Assembly (NCBI GenBank): GCA_013213785.1
Contig: JABSPZ010000005.1
Span: 1-64,000 of the forward strand
Reading direction: 5' to 3'
Length of the DNA stretch: 64,000 nt
Source of the DNA: Henriciella sp.
Lineage (GTDB): Bacteria; Pseudomonadota; Alphaproteobacteria; Caulobacterales; Hyphomonadaceae
Shown: piece by piece, positions 15,269-23,611 of the stretch
Layout: every line of letters starts with the position of its first letter
Numbering within the stretch: the first letter of the stretch is position 1
Translations under genes and position numbers: made by a program
The notes under the pieces: generated by a model
Told to the model about the DNA's origin: nothing
The model's database searches: none
What the model saw: the letters and a program-made list of their open reading frames with translations, nothing else

Positions 15269-16157
15269 CAGGCTTTACGGATATTTCCGGTCCTGAGAGG
15301 TAAATCCAGAACATCGTCTTGCGGTTTCGGTCTTCCTCAACGCGCTCGGCGCGAAGGTAGACTTGCATGTCTCCAGAAATATCCCGGGGCAGCTTGCCAG
15401 TTTTGAGATCAACCGTTTCCTCTGGCGTCGCAATGGCGAAGCGATGGGAATCCCATTCCTCAGCAATCTCTGCTTTCACGGCGATGCTTTCGCCTGCTTC
15501 AAATTGTAGGGGTAATGGGTCTTCAATTGTCCCCGAAACACTCACAAAGAGCTGTGTCACGTAGAATCCCGTGTCGGTTCGCGCCACACCGACAGACATA
15601 TGGGTGACTTTGGGGTCCAGTATATTCTCTCGGTGCCCATCGCTCAGCATCAGTTCCTTGTGGAGATGCTCAACGACCTCACTTCGGGTGGGCAACTCAA
15701 ACCCGGGAAGCAAAAGGCAAGAAACAGTATTATCGTTTTGATCGGTGCATACGGCAGGTCCGAACTGCGCAACATTCTCGGCCGAGCGGTCTGAAATGAG
15801 AGTGCGATCAAAAGCGGCGATCCGCTCATCATGGGAAAGCCCGCCTGGCGATGTGTGAGAGAAAAATTCATTCACCCCCATATCGAGACTATGGAATCGC
15901 GCGGCATCTCGCGTTTCATGTCGGATTTTCAAACGTTTCAGACCAGCACGTTCGCGTTCTTCGTTGACCGCGCGTTCAAACTGCCGCTCCGCTTCCACAT
16001 CGAAACGGTATGTGTCCGGAAGCTGCTCAAAACAGGCCCAGCCATTTTCAACATATGTGACCAAGTCAGCCGAGCGGTCATCAGACGACATATCGCACGC
16101 CAAGGCGGGGCTGGCAGCTAAGGCGGATCCCAGAAAGACAAACAAAAAGCGCAACAT
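15255..16157 (-). CDS. Exported CAP/SCP-domain protein
   Basis: 300 residues with a signal peptide (hydrophobic LFVFLGSALAASPALA before CDM). Residues about 58-200 form a cysteine-rich-secretory/antigen-5/PR1 (CAP) domain: NEERERAGLKRL, the HSLDM and SAENVAQ segments, and GHRENILDP carrying the conserved His and Glu. A C-terminal beta-rich extension of about 95 residues follows. Bacterial CAP proteins are extracytoplasmic and of largely unknown role, possibly cell-wall or lipid binding. The 26-base gap to the downstream udk gene on the opposite side is not informative about co-regulation. Confidence 0.85.
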   Translation of the reverse strand: MLRFLFVFLGSALAASPALACDMSSDDRSADLVTYVENGWACFEQLPDTYRFDVEAERQFERAVNEERERAGLKRLKIRHETRDAARFHSLDMGVNEFFSHTSPGGLSHDERIAAFDRTLISDRSAENVAQFGPAVCTDQNDNTVSCLLLPGFELPTRSEVVEHLHKELMLSDGHRENILDPKVTHMSVGVARTDTGFYVTQLFVSVSGTIEDPLPLQFEAGESIAVKAEIAEEWDSHRFAIATPEETVDLKTGKLPRDISGDMQVYLRAERVEEDRNRKTMFWIYLSGPEISVKPATGS

Positions 16158-16183
16158 CAGACACCAGTATAGCCTGAAAAGCG

Positions 16184-16870
16184 TTAAATCACACCTTCTG
16201 ATTTCAGGCGGTCCGCGATCGGGGCGAGCATGCGCGCGATAGCTTCATCATTCGGGCGCACCTGGCCATAGGCTGGGAGGCCTTCATCGGCGATGACCAA
16301 ATCTGCTTCGAACATGGCAGGATAGGTGTGGCGATAGTGCGCCGCTCTCACCGTCCCAAGGTATTGGGCGAGCACACTTTCAACACTCCGTCCGCGATCG
16401 AGAACGTCCCGGCGCAGACGCCGAGCGAGCCGAAGGTCATCCGGTGTATCGACATAAATCGACAAGTCGATGAGCGGTTTGAGCTCCGGAACCGAAAGGG
16501 CATGTATCCCTTCAAGGATGATAATCGGCGCTGGTTCAATGGTCAGCGTTTCTACAATTCGATCATGCGCATCATAATCATAGATCGGCTGCTCAATCGT
16601 GCGTCCCGCCTTCAAGTCCGCCAATTGGCGAGCCATTAAACTGGTCTCTTTGCTGATCGGGTCGTCATAATTGACGCGAGAAATAATTTGAGTTCGCTGC
16701 TCTTCCGTATCGGCGGGGCCATAATGGCTCATAGGCCAGTAATAGCCGTCCTCAGCGAACACCACGACGCCAATGCTCTCGCAGAGCGCCTTAAGCGCCT
16801 CGGCGACGGTGGATTTTCCGGAACCGGACCCGCCGGTTAGCGCGATGAGATAAGGACTTGAACGGCTCAC
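16184..16870 (-). CDS. udk: Uridine kinase family protein
   Basis: 228-residue P-loop kinase expected to phosphorylate uridine/cytidine to UMP/CMP in pyrimidine salvage. The Walker A GGSGSGKST (residues 13-21), the DGYYW substrate segment, YDDP, PIYDYDAHDR and the Walker-B-like IIILEGIHAL match the uridine kinase/phosphoribulokinase family, and the lid Arg pair appears in RLARRLRRDVLDRGRS. It lies six bases downstream of fur, in the same probable unit as rimI and tsaB. A kinase for another small substrate cannot be excluded. Confidence 0.87.
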   Translation of the reverse strand: MSRSSPYLIALTGGSGSGKSTVAEALKALCESIGVVVFAEDGYYWPMSHYGPADTEEQRTQIISRVNYDDPISKETSLMARQLADLKAGRTIEQPIYDYDAHDRIVETLTIEPAPIIILEGIHALSVPELKPLIDLSIYVDTPDDLRLARRLRRDVLDRGRSVESVLAQYLGTVRAAHYRHTYPAMFEADLVIADEGLPAYGQVRPNDEAIARMLAPIADRLKSEGVI

Positions 16871-16876
16871 GACAGA

Positions 16877-17293
16877 TTAGTCGTCAGTCTCTTTCAATGG
16901 AACCGCATAGAGTTCCAATCGATGGTCGACCAGTTTGTATCCGTAGGACTTTGCGATCTCTACTTGTAAGCGCTCGATCTCCTCATTGTGGAACTCGATT
17001 ACTTTGCCTGATTTTACATCGATCAGGTGATCATGGTGCTCGTCTGGAACTTCTTCGTAGCGGGCGCGGCCGTCACCAAAATCGTGGCTTTCGATGATGC
17101 CATATTCTTCAAACAGCTTCACGGTCCGATACACGGTCGCTAAAGAGATATTCTTATCGACGGCGTTGGCCCGACTGTGGAGCTCTTCCGCATCCGGGTG
17201 ATCGTCAGCTAGAGATAGCACGCGTGCAATGACCTTGCGTTGCTCGGTCATGCGGAGGCCTTTTTCGGCGCAGAGTTTTTCCAAACGATCCAT
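16877..17293 (-). CDS. fur: Ferric uptake regulator family protein
   Basis: 138-residue metalloregulator. The winged-helix domain (residues 1-82) includes the recognition helix in SLATVYRTVKLFEE. The regulatory metal site HHDHLIDVKSGKVIEF (86-101) is complete in His/Asp/Glu but lacks the CxxC pair of enterobacterial Fur, as usual in alphaproteobacterial Fur/Mur proteins, which may respond to iron or manganese. The position directly downstream of rimI is conserved in this class. An Irr identity is less likely, since no N-terminal haem motif is present. Confidence 0.92.
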   Translation of the reverse strand: MDRLEKLCAEKGLRMTEQRKVIARVLSLADDHPDAEELHSRANAVDKNISLATVYRTVKLFEEYGIIESHDFGDGRARYEEVPDEHHDHLIDVKSGKVIEFHNEEIERLQVEIAKSYGYKLVDHRLELYAVPLKETDD

Positions 17294-17311
17294 GAGCGAC
17301 CCTGTAACCTG

Positions 17312-17782
17312 TTACCTAGTTTCCTGTCTAGACACGTGTTTCGACATCAAGATGGCGTCGACGCGCGTTCCTTCAAGGCGTTTATAGTATCCTGGTCGTC
17401 GCCCATCCTCTTGGAAACCGATCTTCTGATAGAAAGCGATGGCGCGATGATTGTCAGCGGCAACATCCAACAACCATTTTTCCAGGCCTTCGGAGCGCAG
17501 TTCAGTCTCGAGCGCTTGAACCAATGATTGAGCCAGTCCGCGGCGCTGAACTGTGGGAGACGTCGCGAGCGTCAGAATTTCTGCTTCGGGCCGGATATAC
17601 TGCACCAAGATAAAAGCGGCGAGCTGAGTCTCGCGCAGCACGCCAATCGCTCGCGTGCTGACTTGAGTGAGTAAGCTCTTAAAGGCTGGCGCATCCCAAG
17701 CCTCGCCCGATGGAAATGCCTGAGCGTGTAGTCGCGCCAAGTCGTCAGACCGCTCTGCAGTGAGATCCACCAGGCCTGTCAC
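17312..17782 (-). CDS. rimI: Ribosomal protein alanine N-acetyltransferase family (RimI-like)
   Basis: 156-residue GNAT acetyltransferase. The acetyl-CoA loop appears as VQRRGLAQSLVQALE (Q/RxxGxG/A region), followed by the C-terminal AFYQKIGFQEDGRRPGYY typical of RimI, which acetylates the N-terminus of ribosomal protein S18. Its ATG overlaps the tsaB stop by four bases, the standard tsaB-rimI linkage, and fur follows after 18 bases. Confidence 0.88.
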   Translation of the reverse strand: MTGLVDLTAERSDDLARLHAQAFPSGEAWDAPAFKSLLTQVSTRAIGVLRETQLAAFILVQYIRPEAEILTLATSPTVQRRGLAQSLVQALETELRSEGLEKWLLDVAADNHRAIAFYQKIGFQEDGRRPGYYKRLEGTRVDAILMSKHVSRQETR

Positions 17783-18426
17783 TGTTTCGGTTTGCTCGCT
17801 GGAAGTGCGGCATCCGGGCTGCGGGCATAAGTCGGCCGGGCCGGTCTTTGGTCTGGATCCAGTTCAGCGGCAACAGCCGCTGCACGGGCAGCGCTGGGCG
17901 CGGCAGCGTGGATTGAATCGTTTGGAAAACACCGTGACAGCGCGTCTTGATCTCCGAACAACAAGTGTGGGCGATCCGACATAAGTTGAACGAGTTCGTC
18001 TGCCCGCATCTCATTCGCGATCGCGGTCGCCATTCCGGATCGGAAGGTTTGTGCCCAGAAGGTTATGTCTGGCGGGCGCTTTTGAGCTGCTAGAGCAACG
18101 ATGGCGGAGCCTTGTTGGCCTGCGGGCTGGGCGGCCTCTAAACTGGTAACGCCGATGCAGGGCGCACCGGTTGCTAAGCTAAGGCCTCGACCAAAAGCCA
18201 CACCAACGCGGATGCCGGTAAAACTTCCAGGGCCAGTGACGACGGCGTATCTCGAGATGTCGGTGAATGTGTAACCCGCCTCGTCCAAAAGCGACTTTGT
18301 CAGTTCTGGCAGCCGCGCATCTTGGCCCCGCACCATCGGCTCGCGCGCCTCTGCTAGCACCTCTCCGTCGCGCCAAATCGCGAGATCGCATGCTGGGCCA
18401 GCTGTATGGATGCCAAGAATGATCAT
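17779..18426 (-). CDS. tsaB: tRNA threonylcarbamoyladenosine protein TsaB
   Basis: Pseudo-ASKHA partner that supports TsaD in making the universal t6A modification at position 37 of ANN-reading tRNAs. 215 residues; the N-terminal MIILGIHTAGPACDLAIW and the hallmark VTGPGSFTGIRVGVAFGRGL are clear. The ATG at 18426 (AGAGG upstream) is used; a start at 18456 would overlap the preceding gene and add a foreign leader. Coupled to rimI by a four-base overlap. Confidence 0.92.
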   Translation of the reverse strand: MIILGIHTAGPACDLAIWRDGEVLAEAREPMVRGQDARLPELTKSLLDEAGYTFTDISRYAVVTGPGSFTGIRVGVAFGRGLSLATGAPCIGVTSLEAAQPAGQQGSAIVALAAQKRPPDITFWAQTFRSGMATAIANEMRADELVQLMSDRPHLLFGDQDALSRCFPNDSIHAAAPSAARAAAVAAELDPDQRPARPTYARSPDAALPASKPKQ

Positions 18427-18436
18427 GTTCTGGCCT

Positions 18437-19042
18437 CTACAGAATAAGGCACGCATCCTCGAAGCTCAAGCGCGGGCTGCGGTCAAAGATCATCGATTCA
18501 TCCCCGTGCCCCAAATTGCAGAGCCAGTTTGATCGCCATGTTTGCGTGGCATCATTGTTTTGGAAAAATTCTTTATCCACGCCTGCATTGTCGAACCCTG
18601 ACATCGGGCCGCAGTCCAATCCGAGCGCGCGCGCGGCGAGCATAAGATAGGCGCCTTGCAGGGTGCCATTCCGAAACGCGGTTAAATGCCGGTTCTGTTC
18701 GTCTGCGAACCAATCCTTTGCGCCTGGATTATGCGGGAAAAGCTCCGGGATCTTCTCGTGAAACTCTAGGTCGTGTGCGATGATGACAACCCAAGGCGCG
18801 GCGAGCGTTTTCTCGACATTGCCTTCCATCAAGTATGGTTGCAGGCGTGCCTTCGCTTCGGAGGATTGCAGGAAGACAAAACGCGCTGGCGAGCAATTGG
18901 CGCTGGTCATCCCCATCTTTGTCAGATCATAGGTCGCCCGGATCAAGGTTTCCGGAACCGTTTCAGGTGTCCAGCCATTATAGGATCGTCCCGTCCGCCA
19001 AATCTGATCCAATGCAAAGTCATTTACCGGAGTTTTGGTCAT
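18437..19042 (-). CDS. rutE: Malonic semialdehyde reductase / RutE-HadB nitroreductase
   Basis: 201-residue FMN-dependent nitroreductase-fold protein. The sequence FRTGRSYNGW-like start, MGMTSANCSPARFVFL, AYLMLAARALGLDCGPMSGFD and the Asn-Trp-Leu-Cys-Asn-Leu-Gly-His-Gly-Asp end follow the RutE/HadB pattern. RutE reduces the malonic semialdehyde formed in uracil breakdown to 3-hydroxypropionate, but here no other rut gene is present, so the cellular substrate is open. It is 10 bases upstream of tsaB and probably heads that transcript. Confidence 0.8.
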   Translation of the reverse strand: MTKTPVNDFALDQIWRTGRSYNGWTPETVPETLIRATYDLTKMGMTSANCSPARFVFLQSSEAKARLQPYLMEGNVEKTLAAPWVVIIAHDLEFHEKIPELFPHNPGAKDWFADEQNRHLTAFRNGTLQGAYLMLAARALGLDCGPMSGFDNAGVDKEFFQNNDATQTWRSNWLCNLGHGDESMIFDRSPRLSFEDACLIL

Positions 19043-19174
19043 CACGAAGCCCGCCTTTATCGTTCAGCATTTCAATACGAAATGTGTTTGCTGAAACATG
19101 CGAAAGACGCAAGGGCGCAGCGGTTGCGCGGCCTCGTTTTGTTTGTGCGATTCTTCGAGCAGAATGCCGCTAGT

Positions 19175-19645
19175 TTAGGTGTTCGCAGTCGACTTAATTC
19201 GCCAATTCACTTCCATTGAAGCGACTTCGACCCCGTCAGCGTTGGTTAAGATAACGTCCACAGCGAAGTTAACGACGCCTTCTTTTGCAAACTCATCCAT
19301 AATGTCCGCGCCAGCGCGTCTTAATCGGCCTTCCGCATGGATCGGGCCGCGTGCCGACTTCTTATATTCGATTTTCGCATCGACGATCGCGGCACGGACA
19401 ACTGCAATTTTGTCTGCGAACAGTGAGACAGATGCCGCGCCGGAGGCAGCTTCAGCCAAGGTAAACAGCGCGCCCGCGTGTTGAGACCCCATATGGTTCT
19501 GAGTTTCCTGCAGGTCCGGTAAATGTGCGGACCCGTGTCCGTCTGCAATTACCAGCAACTCAATCCCCGTATGCTGCGCAAAAGGAACATTCTGTTCGAA
19601 GAACGCCTTCATTAGAGTATAAAGCTGGTCTTTTTCGTCAGACAT
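19175..19645 (-). CDS. Hotdog-fold thioesterase, DUF4442/PaaI-like
   Basis: 156-residue single hotdog domain. The helix-bearing stretch QNHMGSQHAGALFTLAEAAS is the PaaI/DUF4442 signature (His-x-Gly-Ala-Leu-x-Thr-x-Ala-Glu), followed by the long beta sheet (AIVDAKIEYKKSARGPIHAE). Acyl-CoA thioesterase activity is probable, with unknown chain-length preference. A clean ATG is preceded by a weak site. The gene stands alone on the minus strand upstream of rutE. Confidence 0.78.
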   Translation of the reverse strand: MSDEKDQLYTLMKAFFEQNVPFAQHTGIELLVIADGHGSAHLPDLQETQNHMGSQHAGALFTLAEAASGAASVSLFADKIAVVRAAIVDAKIEYKKSARGPIHAEGRLRRAGADIMDEFAKEGVVNFAVDVILTNADGVEVASMEVNWRIKSTANT

Positions 19646-19960
19646 TTTGATTTTCCAATTCTTGAATCCGCATGGATATACTTTTGATTTGCAGGACAGT
19701 ACAAATCAATCATCATTTTAATTTTCAAGCGAATATTGAGAAGCTGAGAGTGTTCTGACAGCTTGTCCCCTCATTTTAAACGCATCGAATAAGCTCGAAG
19801 CCCCTTTGCGCGCTGCACTTTTCCATCGGATTAAACTCCGGTGGCAAATTTTCCAGATTAACCAATCGGCAAGCAGTATTTATCGTTCCTAAAAAAACTG
19901 AACGCAGATTTCCGGTCTTCGCGACCAGTTTTTCAAGACATTTGTGGCAAGTAGCAGCTC
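19646..19960. other. 315-base intergenic region
   Basis: A+T-richer non-coding stretch between two divergent genes (hotdog protein and degenerate histidine kinase). It should hold both promoters, but I see no convincing -35/-10 pair, operator repeat, small frame or RNA structure. Several A/T tracts (for example CTAAAAAAACTG near 19892) are present. Confidence 0.6.
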
Positions 19961-21640
19961 ATGCGCATCTCTACGGCTTCAGTTTTCAAGAGCATTGTTC
20001 ACGGCACGCTCGAACTCCCAGATGGGCGTTTGCGACAAGCTGTGCTTCGCGAACTGTTCGACCAACTCGCTTCGGTGATGAAGCCGCTTGCTTTGATTAC
20101 GGCGATTAACAGTACCGCCGTGGCTTTGATTTTCTCGCAGTTCACTATGTGGTGGCTGGCGCTGATCTGGTGGGCGCCGATTTTCTATTTTTCCTATTTC
20201 CAATGGAAAGGCTCCGTGGCGATGTCCGCGGTGCCGAAAGATGCAGAGTTGAAAGGCGGCTTCCTCAAGAAAGGCGCGCGCAACAATTTCCTGTTCGGCG
20301 CGTGGTGGGCGTCCTCCTGTTGGATTTTTGCGGGCCCTGATCCGGCTGCGAACATCACCCTAGCGGCACTTTCAGTCGGTATGTGCGCGGCTGCGGCCGC
20401 CTGTCTGGGTTCAAATGCCGGGATGTCAGCACGTTTCCTCGCTGGCGCTTTGCCGGTCACGGTTGTTTCTCTTCTTTTCATCGATGGCGCTGCCGCTATC
20501 ATTACTACAGCCATGGGCAGCACGCTTGGCGTCACCATGGTCTATATGGCGCATCTCAAGTATCACGATACGGTCGAGATGCTGCGTGTTCGCCTCGGCC
20601 TGGAACTGTCAAAAGGTCGCCTCGAGTCTGCTGTCAGCACGTTGGGGATCGGATTGGAGATCCAGGATAGTTCTGGAGAGGTCGTCTTTTCCAATCAGAC
20701 GATGGAAAACAATCGTGAGGCGGTCACGCATGGCACTCGGACGCGTGAAGGCTTCTATTTCTGGGAAGGGCGCTATTATCGCCAGACCGAGTTTAATGGC
20801 GTCGAAGGCGATCAGATTGAACTGGTTGAGGATGTTAGCTCGCTCGTCGAAAGCCAGCAGACGATCCTAGAATCGCGCAAACAAGCTGAACAAGCATTGC
20901 AGACGAAGTCGGCCTTCTTTGAATCGATTTCACGCGAAGTGATCTATCCGATTAAGTCGATCATGAAATATGCGCGTTTGCTGCAGCCAGATTCTCGCAT
21001 CAAATTTGATGATGAAGAGCTCGGCAATCTTGCCAATCTCATCATGAACGCGTCGAAAGACCTCGAACGTCTCATGTCGTCAATGACGCGCCATTCGTTG
21101 GACGACAACCAGCACCTGGTCGATGCTGAAATGATCAAACTTCGGGAAATCTTCGCGGAAGAGCTGACCGAGATGGCGCAAAATGATTTGAGCGACTCTC
21201 AGTTAAGCGCAATCATTCAGGCCGTGCCGGAAGAGTTATTGGTGAGATCTTCAGCGAGTGGATCGCTGACCCGCGCCCTAGGTCAGATGTGCCTAAAGAC
21301 TTTGCGGACGGTGGGAGCCTCCGGAAAGCTATCGATGCATGTTCGTGCGATGCCGGATGGGTCTGACGCAATCTGTTTCATCATTCGCGGCGTTTTTGGC
21401 GACGAGCTAGATACCATTTCCGATAAGCCTCAAATGGTGTTCTCAGGCGAGGACGATGTCACGCTGGACGAGTATGCGACCTATATGTCTGCGACACACA
21501 TCGAGAATCTTGGCGGTCAGTACCGTGAGGATCTTAATGGCGACAAGTCCGTCAATCTGATCGCAATCATCCCCGCCGATCACGTGCAGAGTGTTGGCAG
21601 CCCGATTAAGGCGCTACCGACGGCAGCAAACGCGCATTAA
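19961..21640 (+). CDS. Degenerate membrane sensor histidine kinase-like protein
   Basis: 559 residues. An N-terminal part of about 190 residues holds around six hydrophobic segments, followed by a PAS-like stretch (SAVSTLGIGLEIQDSSGEVVFSNQ), a helical linker (QQTILESRKQAEQALQTKSAF) and a DHp-like helix FFESISREVIYPIKSIMKYA. In true kinases the H-box reads S-H-E-x-R-T-P; here Arg325 replaces the His. The C-terminal part aligns roughly with a HATPase domain but I cannot find the N, G1 (DxGxG) or G2 boxes. It is therefore probably a kinase-derived signalling or scaffold protein without autophosphorylation. No response regulator is adjacent. Confidence 0.72.
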   Translation: MRISTASVFKSIVHGTLELPDGRLRQAVLRELFDQLASVMKPLALITAINSTAVALIFSQFTMWWLALIWWAPIFYFSYFQWKGSVAMSAVPKDAELKGGFLKKGARNNFLFGAWWASSCWIFAGPDPAANITLAALSVGMCAAAAACLGSNAGMSARFLAGALPVTVVSLLFIDGAAAIITTAMGSTLGVTMVYMAHLKYHDTVEMLRVRLGLELSKGRLESAVSTLGIGLEIQDSSGEVVFSNQTMENNREAVTHGTRTREGFYFWEGRYYRQTEFNGVEGDQIELVEDVSSLVESQQTILESRKQAEQALQTKSAFFESISREVIYPIKSIMKYARLLQPDSRIKFDDEELGNLANLIMNASKDLERLMSSMTRHSLDDNQHLVDAEMIKLREIFAEELTEMAQNDLSDSQLSAIIQAVPEELLVRSSASGSLTRALGQMCLKTLRTVGASGKLSMHVRAMPDGSDAICFIIRGVFGDELDTISDKPQMVFSGEDDVTLDEYATYMSATHIENLGGQYREDLNGDKSVNLIAIIPADHVQSVGSPIKALPTAANAH

Positions 21641-22847
21641 ACGCAGCGATTGTTGAGACGGCTTCGTGTGAGAAACTGGAGCCCGTGTGGAAGGTTCGCA
21701 TCTCGCCTTGCATCTGCACCATTTTTTGCAGCAGCCCCTCACGAATCTTACTCGCATCATAGGTCGGCATGTATTGCCAGATGACTTGCTGCACCACGCG
21801 AGGATCTATCGCGCCTTTTTCACGCGCATCGAAGGTTGCGAGTTCAGCCAATTCGTCAGGCGTATAAGCGATCGATAACTGGCCGACACTAAACAGAACT
21901 CGGCCATCCTCTTCCGGGCACTCATATCGGTAGTAGAGAAGCTGACCATCATTCTCATCCGTCGCGCAGGTGGCGCTCCAGGCGTTGACCGGCGCGTCAT
22001 GGGGCCAGTCTTCGACAGATAAAAGCGTTGTAGTGTAGCCTGACCACTGGATTGAATTGGCAAGCTCCTGTTCTGCCGCCGTGGGGTCAGTGAGCGCGCA
22101 AAAGTCGGATATTGGAATTGTGTTGATCAATTGGTCGGCTTCGAATGTTTCACCGGACTCTGTGGTCACACGTATGGTTTCGCCGCTCCGGTCTACCGCG
22201 ACGACTTTTGTCTGCAGATGGACATCAAGCGGCTTCGCGAATTCGTTCCAGAAATGTTGCCAACCGCCCTCCGGCATGACTGTGAACTTCAACAGCCCGG
22301 TCAGGAGCATATCGAAATCGACCCATCGCATGGCATGCAATAAGGGCAAACGATCGAGGTACCCATACCCGATCGAGGTCACGACCCGGTGCATCATGTT
22401 TTCGATTTTGCCGAGATTGTTTGCGCGCAACCACTCCCGTGTCGGCTGGGCGAGGATTTCATTGACCGATGGATCGCCTTTTTGGGCGCGTTTCATCAAG
22501 CTGCGGCGCTTTAAGGCATATTTGATGGCTTGGAATACAAAGGGTGGGCCGCTGCCATCCTTGATATAGTCGAGCAGCTCTCGTCCATCGATCCGTTGGG
22601 CGCGCAAATAGTTACGCTTAATCCCCAGCTTCTTCATGTGCTTGAGTACGTATTTGTGGGACCAAATCGCATAGCAGGTGCCGAACTCAACGATATGGTC
22701 ACCGATCGGGCTGGAGAGGCATTTGCCGCCGACTTTCGGCGAGGCTTCCAAGACCTTCACATCAGTAACGCCGCGGTCTTTCAGCATCCGCGCCATAGTC
22801 AGTCCCGCCGGTCCGCCGCCCAATATTAGATAAGATTTATAACGCAT
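21606..22847 (-). CDS. FAD-dependent amine-oxidase-type oxidoreductase
   Basis: 413-residue flavoprotein. The dinucleotide motif LILGGGPAGLTMARML and the following LEASPKVGGKC (Glu for the ribose, GG doublet) place it with NAD(P)-binding amine oxidase/desaturase-like enzymes. Polar uncharged middle regions and a C-terminal FSHEAVSTI segment follow. No specific substrate can be read. The start at 22847 begins MRYKSYLILGGG; the ATG at 22868 adds seven residues. It is convergent with the kinase-like gene (35-base overlap) and divergent from a thioesterase and fadD, so a lipid-related substrate is a guess. Confidence 0.78.
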   Translation of the reverse strand: MRYKSYLILGGGPAGLTMARMLKDRGVTDVKVLEASPKVGGKCLSSPIGDHIVEFGTCYAIWSHKYVLKHMKKLGIKRNYLRAQRIDGRELLDYIKDGSGPPFVFQAIKYALKRRSLMKRAQKGDPSVNEILAQPTREWLRANNLGKIENMMHRVVTSIGYGYLDRLPLLHAMRWVDFDMLLTGLLKFTVMPEGGWQHFWNEFAKPLDVHLQTKVVAVDRSGETIRVTTESGETFEADQLINTIPISDFCALTDPTAAEQELANSIQWSGYTTTLLSVEDWPHDAPVNAWSATCATDENDGQLLYYRYECPEEDGRVLFSVGQLSIAYTPDELAELATFDAREKGAIDPRVVQQVIWQYMPTYDASKIREGLLQKMVQMQGEMRTFHTGSSFSHEAVSTIAAFNARLLPSVAP

Positions 22848-22961
22848 CGAGTTTACTTTTGCACACAAAGTTCAATTGAGGTGAATTCGTTTACGATCTG
22901 TGTGTAACTTCTGCTTAGTCGCATTGGAAATGAACCGAACAGGTCGCCGCCGGATGAGTAG

Positions 22962-23555
22962 ATGGATTTATTTTTTAGCCTCTTAATCACTGCGTTCAGG
23001 TCCCTTCGTGGACCGCGTAATGCAAACGTGTGGGATGGCACGCACTATACGTTCAAGCCTCGTCGCTGGGATAAAGACCGACGCGGGCAGCTATACTCCT
23101 CTCGAATCCCATCCTTCATCGACCTTTCGCTGATTAAGTTTTTTGTTGAAACGAAAATGTCGGCCGTGGTGAGGAAGCATGGTTGGATTCCAATCGTGCT
23201 GAGCTCGGTACAAGTTCGCTTGCAGCCGCAAATTCCCAACGGGCCTCTGACCATCCATACGCGTGTCGTAGGTTGGCAGGATCAATATGTTGAGATTTGG
23301 CACACTTGGAGTGACGAGACCGGTGCCGAAGTCTTGCGATCCAAATATCTCACACGCGTGACACATCCCAAGCGCCACAAAGTTACGGGCGCAGATATGC
23401 TGCGCGAATTGGGTGAGTCGATTGTCGATCGACCGCTCTCAGCGACGGCTCGGCAGCAATTGGCAGATTACTTCCGCATCAAAGAAGCCAACCGCACCGC
23501 CGACCAGATGTCGGAAGAGTATGCCAATTATTTGAAATTCATCGAACAACCGTAA
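22962..23555 (+). CDS. Hotdog thioesterase family protein (THEM6-like)
   Basis: 197 residues. The region YTFKPRRWDKDRRGQLYSSRIPSF-then-IDLSL and the strand VRLQPQIPNGPLTIHTRVVGW-QDQYVEIWHTW resemble THEM6/4-hydroxybenzoyl-CoA-thioesterase-like hotdog proteins, which carry an N-terminal hydrophobic helix (FFSLLITAF) as here. Thioesterase activity is unproven. It is followed after 56 bases by fadD on the same strand, so the two may act on the same acyl-CoA pool. Confidence 0.7.
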   Translation: MDLFFSLLITAFRSLRGPRNANVWDGTHYTFKPRRWDKDRRGQLYSSRIPSFIDLSLIKFFVETKMSAVVRKHGWIPIVLSSVQVRLQPQIPNGPLTIHTRVVGWQDQYVEIWHTWSDETGAEVLRSKYLTRVTHPKRHKVTGADMLRELGESIVDRPLSATARQQLADYFRIKEANRTADQMSEEYANYLKFIEQP

Positions 23556-23611
23556 CGAGATTCAAATCCAAATTCGCTAAGCCAAACGCGTTCCCCAAAT
23601 AGAGACGCAAA

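Noticed and set aside
16877-17293. Identification of the Fur-family gene as Irr
   Set aside because: No haem-regulatory motif, and the neighbourhood tsaB-rimI fits Fur/Mur better.
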